A stretch of 35,054 nucleotides of DNA, from positions 1 through 35,054 of the forward strand of contig CAKUAV010000013.1 of NCBI GenBank assembly GCA_934636425.1. The letters run 5' to 3'. Below the pieces are notes generated by a model, which saw only the letters and a program-made list of their open reading frames with translations, did not search any database and had not been told where the DNA came from. Within the stretch, counting starts at the first letter, position 1, and every line of letters begins with the position of its first letter. The translations under genes and the position numbers were made by a program. Positions 14,873-23,612 of this stretch are shown here, piece after piece. The stretch comes from an uncultured Clostridia bacterium. GTDB lineage: Bacteria > Bacillota > Clostridia > Christensenellales > Aristaeellaceae.

Positions 14873-15888
14873 TTAAGTTCCCTCCAGTCAAACTGAACCA
14901 CCGGGAAGCTCTTTTCCGTCGCCAGACGGTGATAGACCGCGCCCGCCTCCTGCGGCGAATGAACCTCCTCGACCAGGCTCTTCAGATCAAACCGCCCCAG
15001 CTCAATCAGGCGCAGCACGGCCATTATGTCGTCGTGATGCGTCCAGTGGCCGGGATAGGATTCAACCTTGGGGCGCGCCTGCGTGTGTGCGCCGAAGAGC
15101 TGTATGCCCGGGCCGTGTACCTTGTGATAATAGTCGATCGTAAAGTCCGAACGGCGCGTGCAGCCCAGCAGCGCCACACGCCCCATGGGCGCCATCACGT
15201 CCAGCGCCTGATCGAGCCCCTGCCCGAGTCCGGTCACCTCGATGGCCACATTCACGCCGCCGCGGCTCAGCGCCTTCGCCTTTTTCACGAACTCGGGATC
15301 GAACGGATCGAGCGCATAGTCCGCGCCGATTTCCAGCGCGCGCTCCCGCTTCCGGGGCACAGGATCGACGGCGATCACCGGCACGGCGCCCGCCGCGCGC
15401 AGCAGCTTCACCGCGATCTGTCCCAGTATGCCCTGTCCCATGACCAGCGCCGCTTCGCCGATTTCAAGGCTGCACTTGCGGATTGCGCCCAGCGGAAATG
15501 TGGCGATCAGCGCCAGCGCCGCATCCTGAAAATCGACGTTGTCGCTTTCGATTTTATGAACTTCCTTCTCGTTCAATATCTTGTACTGGCTGTGCGTGCC
15601 CCATGACAGCGCCACGCGGTCGCCCGGCACAACGCTCCTGACGTCGCTTCCGACCTCGACGACCACGCCCGAAGAGCAATAGCCCAGCCGCCGCGGGAAA
15701 TGCGCTTCCTTATCCACCGAATAGATGCTCACATTGACCTCGCCGGTCAGATTGGCGCGCTCCGTGCCGCTGCTGATTGTCGAATAGACCAGTTTGACCA
15801 GCACGTCCTTCGCGCCCAGTTCGCCGGTCTCGCCCTTAAGCAGCTCGGCTGTGTCCTTCTTCGTGAACACGATCTCCCATGTCTGCAT
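14869..15888 (-). CDS. MDR-family zinc-type alcohol/sorbitol dehydrogenase-like protein
   Basis: 339 aa medium-chain dehydrogenase/reductase. It has a GroES-like N-terminal half (DVLVKLVYSTISSGTERANLTG, GYCSSGVVVEVGSDVRSVVPGDRVAL) and a Rossmann half (ALVMGQGILGQIAVKLLRAAGA, IAVDPVPRKRERALEIGADYALD). The usual catalytic-zinc Cys-His pair and four-Cys structural lobe are not seen; SSGTERA occupies the region of the first zinc ligand. I chose ATG 15888 (MQTWEIVF) with GGAGGGAG upstream; the frame extends about 58 codons further but that part is unlike the family. TATAAT near 15931 may be its -10, though no good -35 is visible. Coupled to the Gfo oxidoreductase. Confidence 0.83.
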   Translation of the reverse strand: MQTWEIVFTKKDTAELLKGETGELGAKDVLVKLVYSTISSGTERANLTGEVNVSIYSVDKEAHFPRRLGYCSSGVVVEVGSDVRSVVPGDRVALSWGTHSQYKILNEKEVHKIESDNVDFQDAALALIATFPLGAIRKCSLEIGEAALVMGQGILGQIAVKLLRAAGAVPVIAVDPVPRKRERALEIGADYALDPFDPEFVKKAKALSRGGVNVAIEVTGLGQGLDQALDVMAPMGRVALLGCTRRSDFTIDYYHKVHGPGIQLFGAHTQARPKVESYPGHWTHHDDIMAVLRLIELGRFDLKSLVEEVHSPQEAGAVYHRLATEKSFPVVQFDWRELK

Positions 15889-16145
15889 AGAATCACTCCC
15901 TCCGCTCTGCGGTTTTCCCCATGCATTATTATAGAGCCTGAGCCTTCTGTCCCGCGATACATAATACTGCCAAACAACGGACACGATCCTCCCGTTTTCG
16001 CGAACGCGGTCGCCCTTCGGCATCGTTCGTACTTTTTTTGGCGATTCATTATATTTTGACACTCATTGTTCGTTTGCCGTCATTTTTGCGCCGCATTTCG
16101 GCGTTTAATTCGCCATTTATCGGTTGATTAACCACAGTTTAATGA

Positions 16146-16165
16146 ACATTGACGTACATTAACGT
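16146..16165. promoter_or_regulatory. Tandem 10-bp repeat upstream of the permease promoter
   Basis: ACATTGACGT is followed directly by ACATTAACGT, and GACGT/ACGTC also form a short dyad. It lies 20 bp before the -35 of the permease promoter, where an activator might bind. Otherwise the 358-bp gap 15889-16246 shows only promoter-like elements. No purine riboswitch was found by eye. Confidence 0.25.
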
Positions 16166-16185
16166 CGTTTTATTCGGAAACAGGG

Positions 16186-16214
16186 TTGTCAGAAGCCGTT
16201 TTCCATGGTATACT
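16186..16214 (+). promoter_or_regulatory. Promoter of the permease-PRTase operon
   Basis: TTGTCA (16186-16191), 17-nt spacer, TATACT (16209-16214). Confidence 0.8.
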
Positions 16215-16246
16215 GTGTTTGAATTTTGACGAAAGGGTGACGTACT

Positions 16247-17392
16247 TTGGAATTCCTCAGCAACATCGGCCCGTTCATACTGGCTGTCGTCGCCGTAATC
16301 ATCAACGGCGTTCCGCAGCTGCTCTACGCGCAGGCGCGCGGCTTTGCCCTGAAGCCCGCCGGCTTCGCCTATCTGGTCGGCGCAATCGGCAATCTGCTCA
16401 CCGGCTCGGTCACACCCATATCGGGTCAGGCCGAAACCATCACAGTCGCCAGCGTTAAGAAGGATCTGCGCAACAACGTCAGCTCCGTGCTGCTGGCCGC
16501 CCTGCTGATGATCATCCTCGGCCTGTGCGGCGGCGTGACGAAGATCGCCGACTTTGCCGGCGAAGCCGTCGTGGCCGGCATGATGAGCGGTGTCGGCCTG
16601 ATTCTGGCGGGCGTCACCTGGGATATGTTCGGCCAGGAGAAGCGCATCACGCTGGTGTCGGTCGTCTCGGCCTTCATCGCCTATGCCCTCTTCCTGAACA
16701 GCCCCAACAAGGTTGTCTGGACGATATTCATCTCCGTGGCCGTCTCCACGATCGATTTCCTCTTCATCCAGAAGCGCCGCGTAGACATGAGCGCGCTGGT
16801 TGAGGAAGGCCGCGAGTCGATCGAAATGAGCACCGAATGGCGCTTCTGGAAAAAGGAATACTGGAGCGACTTCAAAATCATCAAGCCCACGCTCAATCTG
16901 ACCGTCGTCTTCGGCGCGCTGAGCCTGATCATGCTCAACATCGGCGCGAACATTTCCTTCGGCGGCATCACCGCGAGCATCGCCGGCACCACTCAGAATT
17001 TTGACCATCTCTCCATCATCAACTCCCTCGCCGATATTCCCAGCGCGATCTTCGGCGGCCCGCCCATCGAGGCCATCATCTCCGGTACCGCCGGCGCGCC
17101 CTGGCCGGTCGCCTGCGGCGTGGTGTTCATGCTGGTCACCGGCATACTCGTGCTGCTGGGTCTGGTCAGCCGCCTCGGCCGCTATCTGCCCTCGCAGAGC
17201 ATCTCCGGCTTCCTGTTCATCATCGGCCTGCTGATGACATTCGCGCCCAATCTGTCCACCGTGACCACCTGCGACAATTCCATGAGCGGCTACATCGCTC
17301 TGGGCGTGACCGCCTGGTCGAAGAATCCCTTCCTGGGCATGGTCGCCGGCATTCTCGTGCGCTATCTGGGTATGTACGTCGGTCTGGCTTAA
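16247..17392 (+). CDS. NCS2-like nucleobase permease
   Basis: 381 aa, almost wholly hydrophobic with about 11-12 predicted membrane helices. Segments such as TPISGQAETITVAS, FAGEAVVAGMMSGVGLILAG, FGGPPIEAIISGTAGAPWPVA and LPSQSISGFLFIIGLLMTFAPN recall xanthine/uracil/guanine-type permeases, but at 381 residues it is shorter than the usual 430-460. The start is TTG, supported by AAAGGGTG 7 nt upstream and by no nearby ATG. The next gene, 12 bp downstream, is a phosphoribosyltransferase, so uptake followed by phosphoribosylation of the same base is likely. The base itself (adenine, guanine, xanthine, uracil) is undecided. Confidence 0.72.
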   Translation: MEFLSNIGPFILAVVAVIINGVPQLLYAQARGFALKPAGFAYLVGAIGNLLTGSVTPISGQAETITVASVKKDLRNNVSSVLLAALLMIILGLCGGVTKIADFAGEAVVAGMMSGVGLILAGVTWDMFGQEKRITLVSVVSAFIAYALFLNSPNKVVWTIFISVAVSTIDFLFIQKRRVDMSALVEEGRESIEMSTEWRFWKKEYWSDFKIIKPTLNLTVVFGALSLIMLNIGANISFGGITASIAGTTQNFDHLSIINSLADIPSAIFGGPPIEAIISGTAGAPWPVACGVVFMLVTGILVLLGLVSRLGRYLPSQSISGFLFIIGLLMTFAPNLSTVTTCDNSMSGYIALGVTAWSKNPFLGMVAGILVRYLGMYVGLA

Positions 17393-17404
17393 GGAGAAAA
17401 AGTC

Positions 17405-17977
17405 ATGCAGAACAAATGGCCTGAAACCCATCGCGTATACCTCTCCGCCGACTGTCCCGTAGATCTTCCTCTGCTCGACATCGGAGACGGCTTCCGCATC
17501 TATTCATTCGACATGACCGGCGAGGCGGCCTGGAACCGCGCCGCGGCCGAGTCGCTCAGAAAAAAGCTCGCCGACTACGATTTCGACGGCTTCGTGACTG
17601 TGCAGACCAAGTCCTGCGGCCTGACTCAGGCGGTCTGCACCGATTATCCCAAATATCTCGAGCTGCGCAAGAGCCGCAAGAGCTTCATGATCGATCCCAA
17701 GGGCGTGTCCGTGCAGTCGATCACCACGCACGGCAAGCAGGAGTTGTGGATCGGCCGTGAAAAATACGAGGCCTTCGTCGGCAAAAAGCTCTGCTTCCTC
17801 GACGATGTGGTGTCCACCGGCGGCACGATCGACGCCGTGCTGGCGCTGGCCAAGGAAATCGGCATTGAAATCGCCGTCATCGCCTGCGCTCTGACCGAAG
17901 GCACGCCCCGCACCGAATACAAGGGCATACCGGTCGTCTCGCTCGATCACATTCCCCTGCCCGGCACAGACAAATAA
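17405..17977 (+). CDS. Adenine/orotate-type phosphoribosyltransferase
   Basis: 190 aa, type I PRTase fold. The PRPP-binding motif CFLDDVVSTGGT (130-141) is complete; DYDFDGFVTVQTKSCGLTQAV supplies the upstream strand and pyrophosphate loop region. The length and the layout resemble adenine phosphoribosyltransferase more than hypoxanthine-guanine enzymes. It would convert a base and PRPP to a nucleoside monophosphate in the cytosol. GGAGAAAA precedes the ATG and the gap to the permease is 12 bp, so they share one message that ends at the terminator downstream. Confidence 0.85.
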   Translation: MQNKWPETHRVYLSADCPVDLPLLDIGDGFRIYSFDMTGEAAWNRAAAESLRKKLADYDFDGFVTVQTKSCGLTQAVCTDYPKYLELRKSRKSFMIDPKGVSVQSITTHGKQELWIGREKYEAFVGKKLCFLDDVVSTGGTIDAVLALAKEIGIEIAVIACALTEGTPRTEYKGIPVVSLDHIPLPGTDK

Positions 17978-17989
17978 ATCATCGCTTCT

Positions 17990-18026
17990 GCGGAATGCGC
18001 TTCACGGCGCGTTCCGCTTTTCTTTT
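17990..18026 (+). terminator. Intrinsic terminator of the permease-PRTase operon
   Basis: GCGGAA and TTCCGC close a stem extended by GCGC/GCGC with one mismatch; TTTTCTTTT follows. Confidence 0.87.
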
Positions 18027-18121
18027 AACGTGAAGCCAAATGATCCGACATATCCTGTCCACGCAGAGCGCGCATAATAACATGCGTTGTATTGGAGCGC
18101 TGTTATCGAAAGGACACGCAA

Positions 18122-21073
18122 ATGCTCAGCTTAAAAAACATCGTCAAAACCTATCAGGCCGGCGACACGCCGGTCGCCGCGCTCAACGGCGTCAGCATTG
18201 ATTTTCGCAAGAGTGAATTTGTCTCGATCCTCGGCCCCTCCGGCTGCGGCAAGACCACGCTGCTCAACATCATCGGCGGACTGGATCAGTACACCAGCGG
18301 CGATCTGATCATAAAGGGCCGCTCGACGCGCGATTTCAACGCCGCCGACTGGGACAGCTACCGCAACCATTCCGTGGGCTTCGTCTTTCAGAGCTACAAC
18401 CTCATATCGCACCAGAGCGTGCTGTCCAATGTCGAGCTGGCGCTGACGCTCTCGGGCGTCGGCAAGGGCGAGCGCCGCCGCCGCGCAATCGAGGCGCTCG
18501 AAAAGGTCGGTCTGGGCGATCAGCTGCGCAAAAAGCCCAATCAGATGTCCGGCGGACAGATGCAGCGCGTCGCCATCGCGCGGGCGCTGGTCAACGATCC
18601 CGAAATTCTGCTGGCCGACGAGCCGACCGGCGCGCTGGATTCGGCCACGTCGGTGCAGATCATGGAGCTGCTCAAGGAGATCGCCAAGGATCGTCTGGTC
18701 ATCATGGTCACGCACAACCCCGATCTGGCTGAAAAATACTCCACGCGCATCATCCGCGTGCTGGACGGCCGCCTCGTGGACGATTCCGCGCCCTATCATA
18801 TTGAAGAGGAAGCGCCCGCGCTCACCAAGGCGGAGCAGAAAAGGCAGCGCCTCATGAACAGAAAGACCTCCATGTCCTTCTTCACGGCGCTCTCGCTCTC
18901 CTTCAACAACCTCATGACGAAAAAGGCGCGCACGTTTTTGACCGCATTCGCCGGCTCGATCGGCATCATCGGCATCGCGCTGATACTGTCCGTATCCAAC
19001 GGCGTTCAGAACTACATCGACCGCGTACAGGAGGACACGCTCTCCAGCTACCCCATCACGCTCGAGCGCGAATCGCTGGATATGTCGGCGATGGTCACAT
19101 CGCTCATGAACGTGCACAACGGCGGCGACGCGGCGCAGGACGACGGCCGCGTCCATGCCAGCAGCGTCATGTCCGATCTGATGGACAGCATGAACAACGC
19201 CGAATACACGCAGAACAACCTCGCCGCCTTCCGCGACTACATCGCTAAGACGCCGGCCTTCGCAGAGCACGCCAGCAGCATACAATATGCCTACGACGTA
19301 AATCTGAACATCTACACGCGCGACAAAAACGGCGAGATCGTCAAGAGCGACGTAAAGGCGCTGTTCCAGTCGATGTACGAATCGGCCGGCATGAGCATGC
19401 CCGCCAGCGCCTCGAACGCCATGCGCACCTATCAGATCTGGGAGCAGCTGCTCGACGGCGAAAACGGCGAGCTGATCAATCCCCTGCTCTACGAGCAGTA
19501 CGATCTGCTCAGCGGCCGCTGGCCCGAATCGGCCAATGAGGTCGTGCTTGCGGTCGACAAGAACAACCAGCTGACCGACATGACGCTCTACGCCCTCGGG
19601 CTGCGCACAGGCGACGAGCTGATGGCCTCCATGATGGGCGACGCGACCGGCGCGGGCGTGGATACGGGCGATATGGTCACATCCTGGTCGTACGACGAGC
19701 TGTGCGACATCAGCTTCCGCTATATACTGCCCGCCGACAGCTGGCAGGAGCAGGCCGACGGCCGCTTCGTCGACCTTTCCGCCACGCAGACCGGCCTTGA
19801 ATTCCTCTACGACAGCGACAGGGCAATCGAGCTGAATGTGGTCGGCGTAATCCGCGCCAGCGAGGACGCTGTGGCCTCCATGATGGGCGGCGCAATCGGC
19901 TACACATCGGCGCTGACCGACGAGATCATCGAAAAATCCGAGCAGAGCGCGCTCATCAAAAAGCAGCTGGACAATCCCGACACCGACGCGCTGACCGGCC
20001 TGCCCTTCGAAATCGCCAGCGATCTGAGCGGCGCTGAAAAGGCGCAGCGCTTTAAGGACTACATCGCTTCTCTCGACGCTGCGGGCAAGGCCGCTCTGTA
20101 CAGGGACATTGCGCTCATTCCCGACGACGACGCGATCAATCAGTCGGTTCAGCAGTACATGGCTTCGACCGATGAAGGCACGCTCAACGCCATGCTGCTC
20201 AAGGCCTTTTCACAGCAGACCGGCGCGGATGAAAAGACCGTTCAGAGCTACCTTGACGAAATGGACGACGAAACCCGACAGGCCTACATCGTGCAGGCGC
20301 TGACCGCCATGATGACCGAGCGGTATGTCGAGCAGGTCAAGTCTCAGCTGGACGCGCAGAGCGACGATGCGCTTGCCGCCGCGCTGGACAATATGACGTT
20401 CACGGACGAGCAGGCCGCCGCGTACTATGACGATTATATGCCCGCAGCGCAGTCCGATTCGACCTATGAGGACAATCTGGCGCTCCTGGGCTATGTCGAT
20501 CCCGATTCGCCCACCGGCATCAACATCTATGCGTCGAACTTCGCCGACAAGGACGCGCTCGCCGAGTTGATCGACGAATACAACGATCAATCCGACGAGG
20601 AGCACCGCATCACCTACACCGACTATGTCGCGCTGATGATGTCCTCCGTGAGCACGATCATCAACGCCATAAGCTATGTGCTGATCGCCTTTGTGGCCAT
20701 ATCGCTGGTGGTGTCCTCGATCATGATCGGCATCATCACATACATCTCCGTGCTGGAGCGCACGCGTGAAATCGGCATACTGCGCGCCATCGGCGCCTCC
20801 AGACGGGACGTCGGCCGCGTGTTCAACGCCGAGACGCTGGCCGTCGGCTTCATCGCCGGTCTGATCGGCATCGGCGTTACGCTGCTGCTGACCATACCGA
20901 TCAACACGATACTGCACGCCGTCACCGGCATCGGCATACTCAACGCCGCTCTGCCCGTGACGGGCGCGGTGACGCTGGTGCTCATCAGCATGCTGCTGAC
21001 CTACATCGCCGGCCTGATTCCCTCCGGCATCGCCGCGCGCAAGGATCCCGTCATTGCGCTGCGCAGCGAATAA
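18122..21073 (+). CDS. ABC transporter, fused ATPase and FtsX/MacB-like permease
   Basis: 983 aa. Residues 1-225 are an ABC ATPase of the LolD/MacB type: Walker A GPSGCGKTT, signature MSGGQMQRVAIARAL, Walker B ILLADEPTGALD and H-loop MVTHNPD. A first membrane helix follows near 280-305 (TFLTAFAGSIGIIGIALIL), then about 550 residues that would lie outside the cell, and three C-terminal helices with the FtsX motif TREIGILRAIGASRRDVGRVFNAET. The start at 18122 has AAGGA 7 nt upstream; an ATG 10 codons earlier has no site. It is probably an exporter or mechanotransmitter for a peptide, lipid or antibiotic. It stands alone, with no histidine kinase or regulator next to it. Substrate unknown. Confidence 0.92.
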   Translation: MLSLKNIVKTYQAGDTPVAALNGVSIDFRKSEFVSILGPSGCGKTTLLNIIGGLDQYTSGDLIIKGRSTRDFNAADWDSYRNHSVGFVFQSYNLISHQSVLSNVELALTLSGVGKGERRRRAIEALEKVGLGDQLRKKPNQMSGGQMQRVAIARALVNDPEILLADEPTGALDSATSVQIMELLKEIAKDRLVIMVTHNPDLAEKYSTRIIRVLDGRLVDDSAPYHIEEEAPALTKAEQKRQRLMNRKTSMSFFTALSLSFNNLMTKKARTFLTAFAGSIGIIGIALILSVSNGVQNYIDRVQEDTLSSYPITLERESLDMSAMVTSLMNVHNGGDAAQDDGRVHASSVMSDLMDSMNNAEYTQNNLAAFRDYIAKTPAFAEHASSIQYAYDVNLNIYTRDKNGEIVKSDVKALFQSMYESAGMSMPASASNAMRTYQIWEQLLDGENGELINPLLYEQYDLLSGRWPESANEVVLAVDKNNQLTDMTLYALGLRTGDELMASMMGDATGAGVDTGDMVTSWSYDELCDISFRYILPADSWQEQADGRFVDLSATQTGLEFLYDSDRAIELNVVGVIRASEDAVASMMGGAIGYTSALTDEIIEKSEQSALIKKQLDNPDTDALTGLPFEIASDLSGAEKAQRFKDYIASLDAAGKAALYRDIALIPDDDAINQSVQQYMASTDEGTLNAMLLKAFSQQTGADEKTVQSYLDEMDDETRQAYIVQALTAMMTERYVEQVKSQLDAQSDDALAAALDNMTFTDEQAAAYYDDYMPAAQSDSTYEDNLALLGYVDPDSPTGINIYASNFADKDALAELIDEYNDQSDEEHRITYTDYVALMMSSVSTIINAISYVLIAFVAISLVVSSIMIGIITYISVLERTREIGILRAIGASRRDVGRVFNAETLAVGFIAGLIGIGVTLLLTIPINTILHAVTGIGILNAALPVTGAVTLVLISMLLTYIAGLIPSGIAARKDPVIALRSE

Positions 21074-21087
21074 GCGCGCATACGAAG

Positions 21088-21132
21088 GCCGCCCGCTCTC
21101 CTCAGCTTTGAAGAGAACGGGCGGCTCTTTTT
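21088..21132 (+). terminator. Terminator of the ABC transporter gene
   Basis: GCCGCCCG pairs with CGGGCGGC and TCTTTTT follows. It lies between convergent genes and ends only 4 bp from the bioY stop. Confidence 0.9.
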
Positions 21133-21136
21133 GAGC

Positions 21137-21682
21137 TTATCGATTTTTCAGCGATTTGGCGACGCGCTCGCTCAGCAAAAACGCCAGCGCCATCTTGACC
21201 AGATCGGGCAGAATATACGGGAAAACGCACCACGACAGCGCCGAGAGCACGCTCACAGCCCCCTTCTGCGCCGAATAGACGAGCACAAACCAGACCGTGC
21301 CGAACGCATAGCAGGTGATGAGCCCCAGCACCATGCCGAGTATCTTCGCCTTCCTGCTCTCGCCCGCAAAGTGAACCGTCAGGCCGTACACCGCAGCCAT
21401 CGCCGCAAAGCCCACGATATAGCCGCCCGTCGGCCCGATCAGATGGCTGACGCCGCCCGAAAAGCCCGAGAACACCGGCAGTCCGACCGCGCCCAGCGCC
21501 ATATACACCAGCACGGTGATCAGCGTGCCGCGCCAGCCCAGCAGATCCAGCGCGACGAACACAGCAAACGTCTGCATGGTGAACGGCACCACATAGGGAA
21601 TTGTGATCCACGAGCAGACCGCCATCAGCGCCGCGAACAGCGCGCACAGTATCATGCCCTTGAGCCCCTTGACATTGTTCAA
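21137..21682 (-). CDS. bioY: Biotin transporter BioY (ECF substrate-binding subunit)
   Basis: 181 aa with five to six hydrophobic helices. Family marks are ALFAALMAVCSWITIPYVVPFTMQTFAVFVA, GLPVFSGFSGGVSHLIGPTGGYIVGF and the C-terminal FPYILPDLVKMALAFLLS. BioY binds biotin in the membrane and works alone or with the ECF module EcfAA'T, which is not encoded here. The start appears to be TTG at 21682 with GAGAGGG upstream; an ATG nine codons later would trim the lead-in to the first helix. Regulation is likely through the promoter and dyad just upstream. No biotin biosynthesis gene lies nearby. Confidence 0.93.
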   Translation of the reverse strand: MNNVKGLKGMILCALFAALMAVCSWITIPYVVPFTMQTFAVFVALDLLGWRGTLITVLVYMALGAVGLPVFSGFSGGVSHLIGPTGGYIVGFAAMAAVYGLTVHFAGESRKAKILGMVLGLITCYAFGTVWFVLVYSAQKGAVSVLSALSWCVFPYILPDLVKMALAFLLSERVAKSLKNR

Positions 21683-21717
21683 CGAAAAAGCACCCTCTCA
21701 CATCAGTTGATGCCCTT

Positions 21718-21746
21718 ATCATAGCACAGCCGGGGCGTCGTGTCAA
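21718..21746 (-). promoter_or_regulatory. Promoter of bioY
   Basis: Minus strand TTGACA (21746-21741), 17-nt spacer, TATGAT (21723-21718). Confidence 0.85.
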
Positions 21747-21767
21747 CTATTCACGTTACAGTTTACA
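21741..21767. promoter_or_regulatory. Possible BirA-type operator over the bioY -35
   Basis: TGTCAAC and GTTTACA form a dyad (6 of 7 positions complementary) with 13 nt between arms. It overlaps the -35 of bioY and the last codons of the esterase gene. The arms resemble the GTTAACA/TGTTAAC halves of Firmicutes BirA sites, but the spacing is shorter than usual. Confidence 0.4.
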
Positions 21768-22430
21768 CAGCCATGTGATTGCCCGGCCGATGCGCTGCGG
21801 GATTTCGAAAAAGTGGCCGCCGTTGTTCCATTCGAACAGAACGTTTTCATTGTCCAGACGCGCCGCAAGAGCGCCCGCAATGCGCTGCGTGGCCACATCC
21901 ACGCGCCCCATAGGCCCACGCCCGCGCCCCGCTTCCCTGCGCCCCAGCGAGAGATACGCCCGCGAAAGCCTCGGAAAGGGCGCGTCCGCCGCATAATCGG
22001 CAAATCTCTCATACCACAGCGCGCCGGAAACGCTGGCCGCGCGGTCGAACGGCGAATCGCTCTGCGAGGCGGCATAGAGCGCAAACAAACCGCCCAGCGA
22101 ATAGCCGATCACGCCGACATGCTCAACGCTGTCAAAGCGCGCTTTCATCGCGGGCAGCAGCACATCGACCGTCTCGCGATAGAGCGCCGCGCCGCCGCCG
22201 CCAATCGGCCGCCCGTGAAGCTCGTCCGACGGCCACGGCGCGTAATCGCGATCCCACTCTACGCCCTTTGGAAAGAGCAGCGCCGCCTCATTCAGCGCCG
22301 GACAGAGAGGCCGCAGCGATTCCAGCAGCTCCTCCGGTTCCGGCCCGCAGCAGAGAAACAGCAGCGCGCGCGGCTTTTCGCCCGCCATCACGCCGCACAT
22401 CCGGCCAGCTATGTCGGTGTATTCAATCAC
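21756..22430 (-). CDS. Alpha/beta-hydrolase fold esterase
   Basis: 224 aa. The nucleophile elbow GYSLGG, with Ser in GxSxG, sits near residue 110. The strand VEHVGVIGYSLGGLFALYAASQSD and the later NNGGHFFEIPQR, which supplies the catalytic His, match the serine esterase group that includes enterochelin-esterase-like proteins. An Asp or Glu partner is probable between them. Cytosolic: no signal peptide. Start is GTG at 22430 with AAAGGAG 9-11 nt upstream. It diverges from the AraC gene, which may control it. The bioY promoter lies at its 3' end, so bioY is a separate unit. Substrate unknown. Confidence 0.8.
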   Translation of the reverse strand: MIEYTDIAGRMCGVMAGEKPRALLFLCCGPEPEELLESLRPLCPALNEAALLFPKGVEWDRDYAPWPSDELHGRPIGGGGAALYRETVDVLLPAMKARFDSVEHVGVIGYSLGGLFALYAASQSDSPFDRAASVSGALWYERFADYAADAPFPRLSRAYLSLGRREAGRGRGPMGRVDVATQRIAGALAARLDNENVLFEWNNGGHFFEIPQRIGRAITWLCKL

Positions 22431-22509
22431 AAGCCCGCTCTCCTTTCGCCTGCGTTCAATATCTCAGGAATTTTCAACGCCCGTCCGGCGTCGTTTGCGC
22501 CGCGATCGG

Positions 22510-22538
22510 TTGACAGCGCCGCCCGGGCGCGCTATACT
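22510..22538 (+). promoter_or_regulatory. Promoter of the AraC-family gene
   Basis: TTGACA (22510-22515), 17-nt GC-rich spacer, TATACT (22533-22538). Confidence 0.87.
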
Positions 22539-22581
22539 ATAGCCAGCAAATGGACACAATCCTGCCTTCGGAGGACACGCC

Positions 22582-23394
22582 ATGCAGAGCGAATCGACAT
22601 ATATGCTGGCCTCACCCGTATACTTTTATGTCACGCACTTCAAACACGATGCGCCGGCCGACATAGACAACCGGCTTGGCCTGAGCCAGTGCAGCCTGTG
22701 CTGCCTGCTGCGGGGAAGCCTGCGCATCGACGCGGGCGGGCGCTCCATCGAGGCGCGCGGCGGCGATCTGGTGTATTTCCCGCATCGCCGGCGGTATTCT
22801 TCCCACTGGCGCGACAGGGCCGAGTGCATCGCGCTGTATTTCAACTTTCAGTATCGCGCCATCGAGCGCTACGGCGCGCGTCTGCTGGCCGGCGAGCCCG
22901 AGCCGTTCTACTTCCAGACGCTGCCGCGCACGGAGGATTATCCCGCTTTTTTCAAAAGGCTGCTTTCCGATTATGAGACGCCCTCCCGCAATCTGGCGGC
23001 GCTCGCCGCGGCGCTCGGCCTGTACAGCCGCATGAGCGACGTCATGGCGCGCGAAGACGTGCCGCCCGTTCAGGACGCGATCGAGACGGCGCTCTTCTAC
23101 ATCGAAGCGCACTGCACAGAGGAATTCTCCGTCGCCGACGTCGCGCGCAAGTGCGGCTTGAGCGAATCTCGGCTGTATCACTGCTTTCGCGAGGTCACCG
23201 GCACATCGCCCATCGAATACAAGAACCGCGAGCGCATACGCCGCGCCATAGAGATGCTGCCCAATGCGCAGATGAGCATTGAGGACATCGCCGAGCAGCT
23301 CAACTTTTCATCGCCCGCCTACTTCCGGCGCATATTCAAAAAATACGCCGGCGGACAGCCCAGCGATTACCGCCACGTCGCCTCCCGCCTGTAA
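22582..23394 (+). CDS. AraC-family transcriptional regulator
   Basis: 270 aa. The N-terminal half is a cupin-like sensing domain (CSLCCLLRGSLRIDAGGRSIEARGGDLVYFPHRRRYSSHW). The C-terminal 100 residues hold two helix-turn-helix units: FSVADVARKCGLSESRLYHCFREVTG and MSIEDIAEQLNFSSPAYFRRIFKKYAGGQPSDYR, the AraC/XylS signature. It would bind DNA as a sugar- or metabolite-responsive activator. GGAGGAC precedes the ATG. The nearest candidate target is the divergent esterase gene; their start codons are 151 bp apart. The inducer is unknown. Confidence 0.93.
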   Translation: MQSESTYMLASPVYFYVTHFKHDAPADIDNRLGLSQCSLCCLLRGSLRIDAGGRSIEARGGDLVYFPHRRRYSSHWRDRAECIALYFNFQYRAIERYGARLLAGEPEPFYFQTLPRTEDYPAFFKRLLSDYETPSRNLAALAAALGLYSRMSDVMAREDVPPVQDAIETALFYIEAHCTEEFSVADVARKCGLSESRLYHCFREVTGTSPIEYKNRERIRRAIEMLPNAQMSIEDIAEQLNFSSPAYFRRIFKKYAGGQPSDYRHVASRL

Positions 23395-23550
23395 GGATCG
23401 GACGCTGCGCAGCGCCGCCCAAATTCCATTTTTTCAGATCTTTCCGCCTTTATTTCGGCGCTTTCGCGCCCTTCTCGCAGATGAAAGCGCGCCGTCCCAA
23501 GCGCATACCGGCAGCGCGTTTGTCCGGCGGTTTCAACCCCTGTCCATAGG

Positions 23551-23598
23551 AGAAAAGGGCTATTGCAGGTTTGAGTCTTCTGCAACAGCCCCTTTTTT
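23551..23598. terminator. Bidirectional terminator between araC-type gene and pmbA
   Basis: GGGCTATTGCAG and CTGCAACAGCCC pair at 11 of 12 positions; TTTTTT follows on the plus strand and TTTT on the minus strand. It serves both convergent units. The rest of 23395-23550 shows no gene. Confidence 0.88.
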
Positions 23599-23612
23599 AT
23601 GTGAAGCGAATA

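Noticed and set aside
16062..16246. Purine or preQ1 riboswitch before the permease
   Set aside because: The leader after the promoter is only about 30 nt and shows none of the conserved junction sequences.
18122..21073. Antibiotic-resistance module with a two-component system (Bce-type)
   Set aside because: ATPase and permease are fused in one protein and no sensor kinase or regulator is adjacent.
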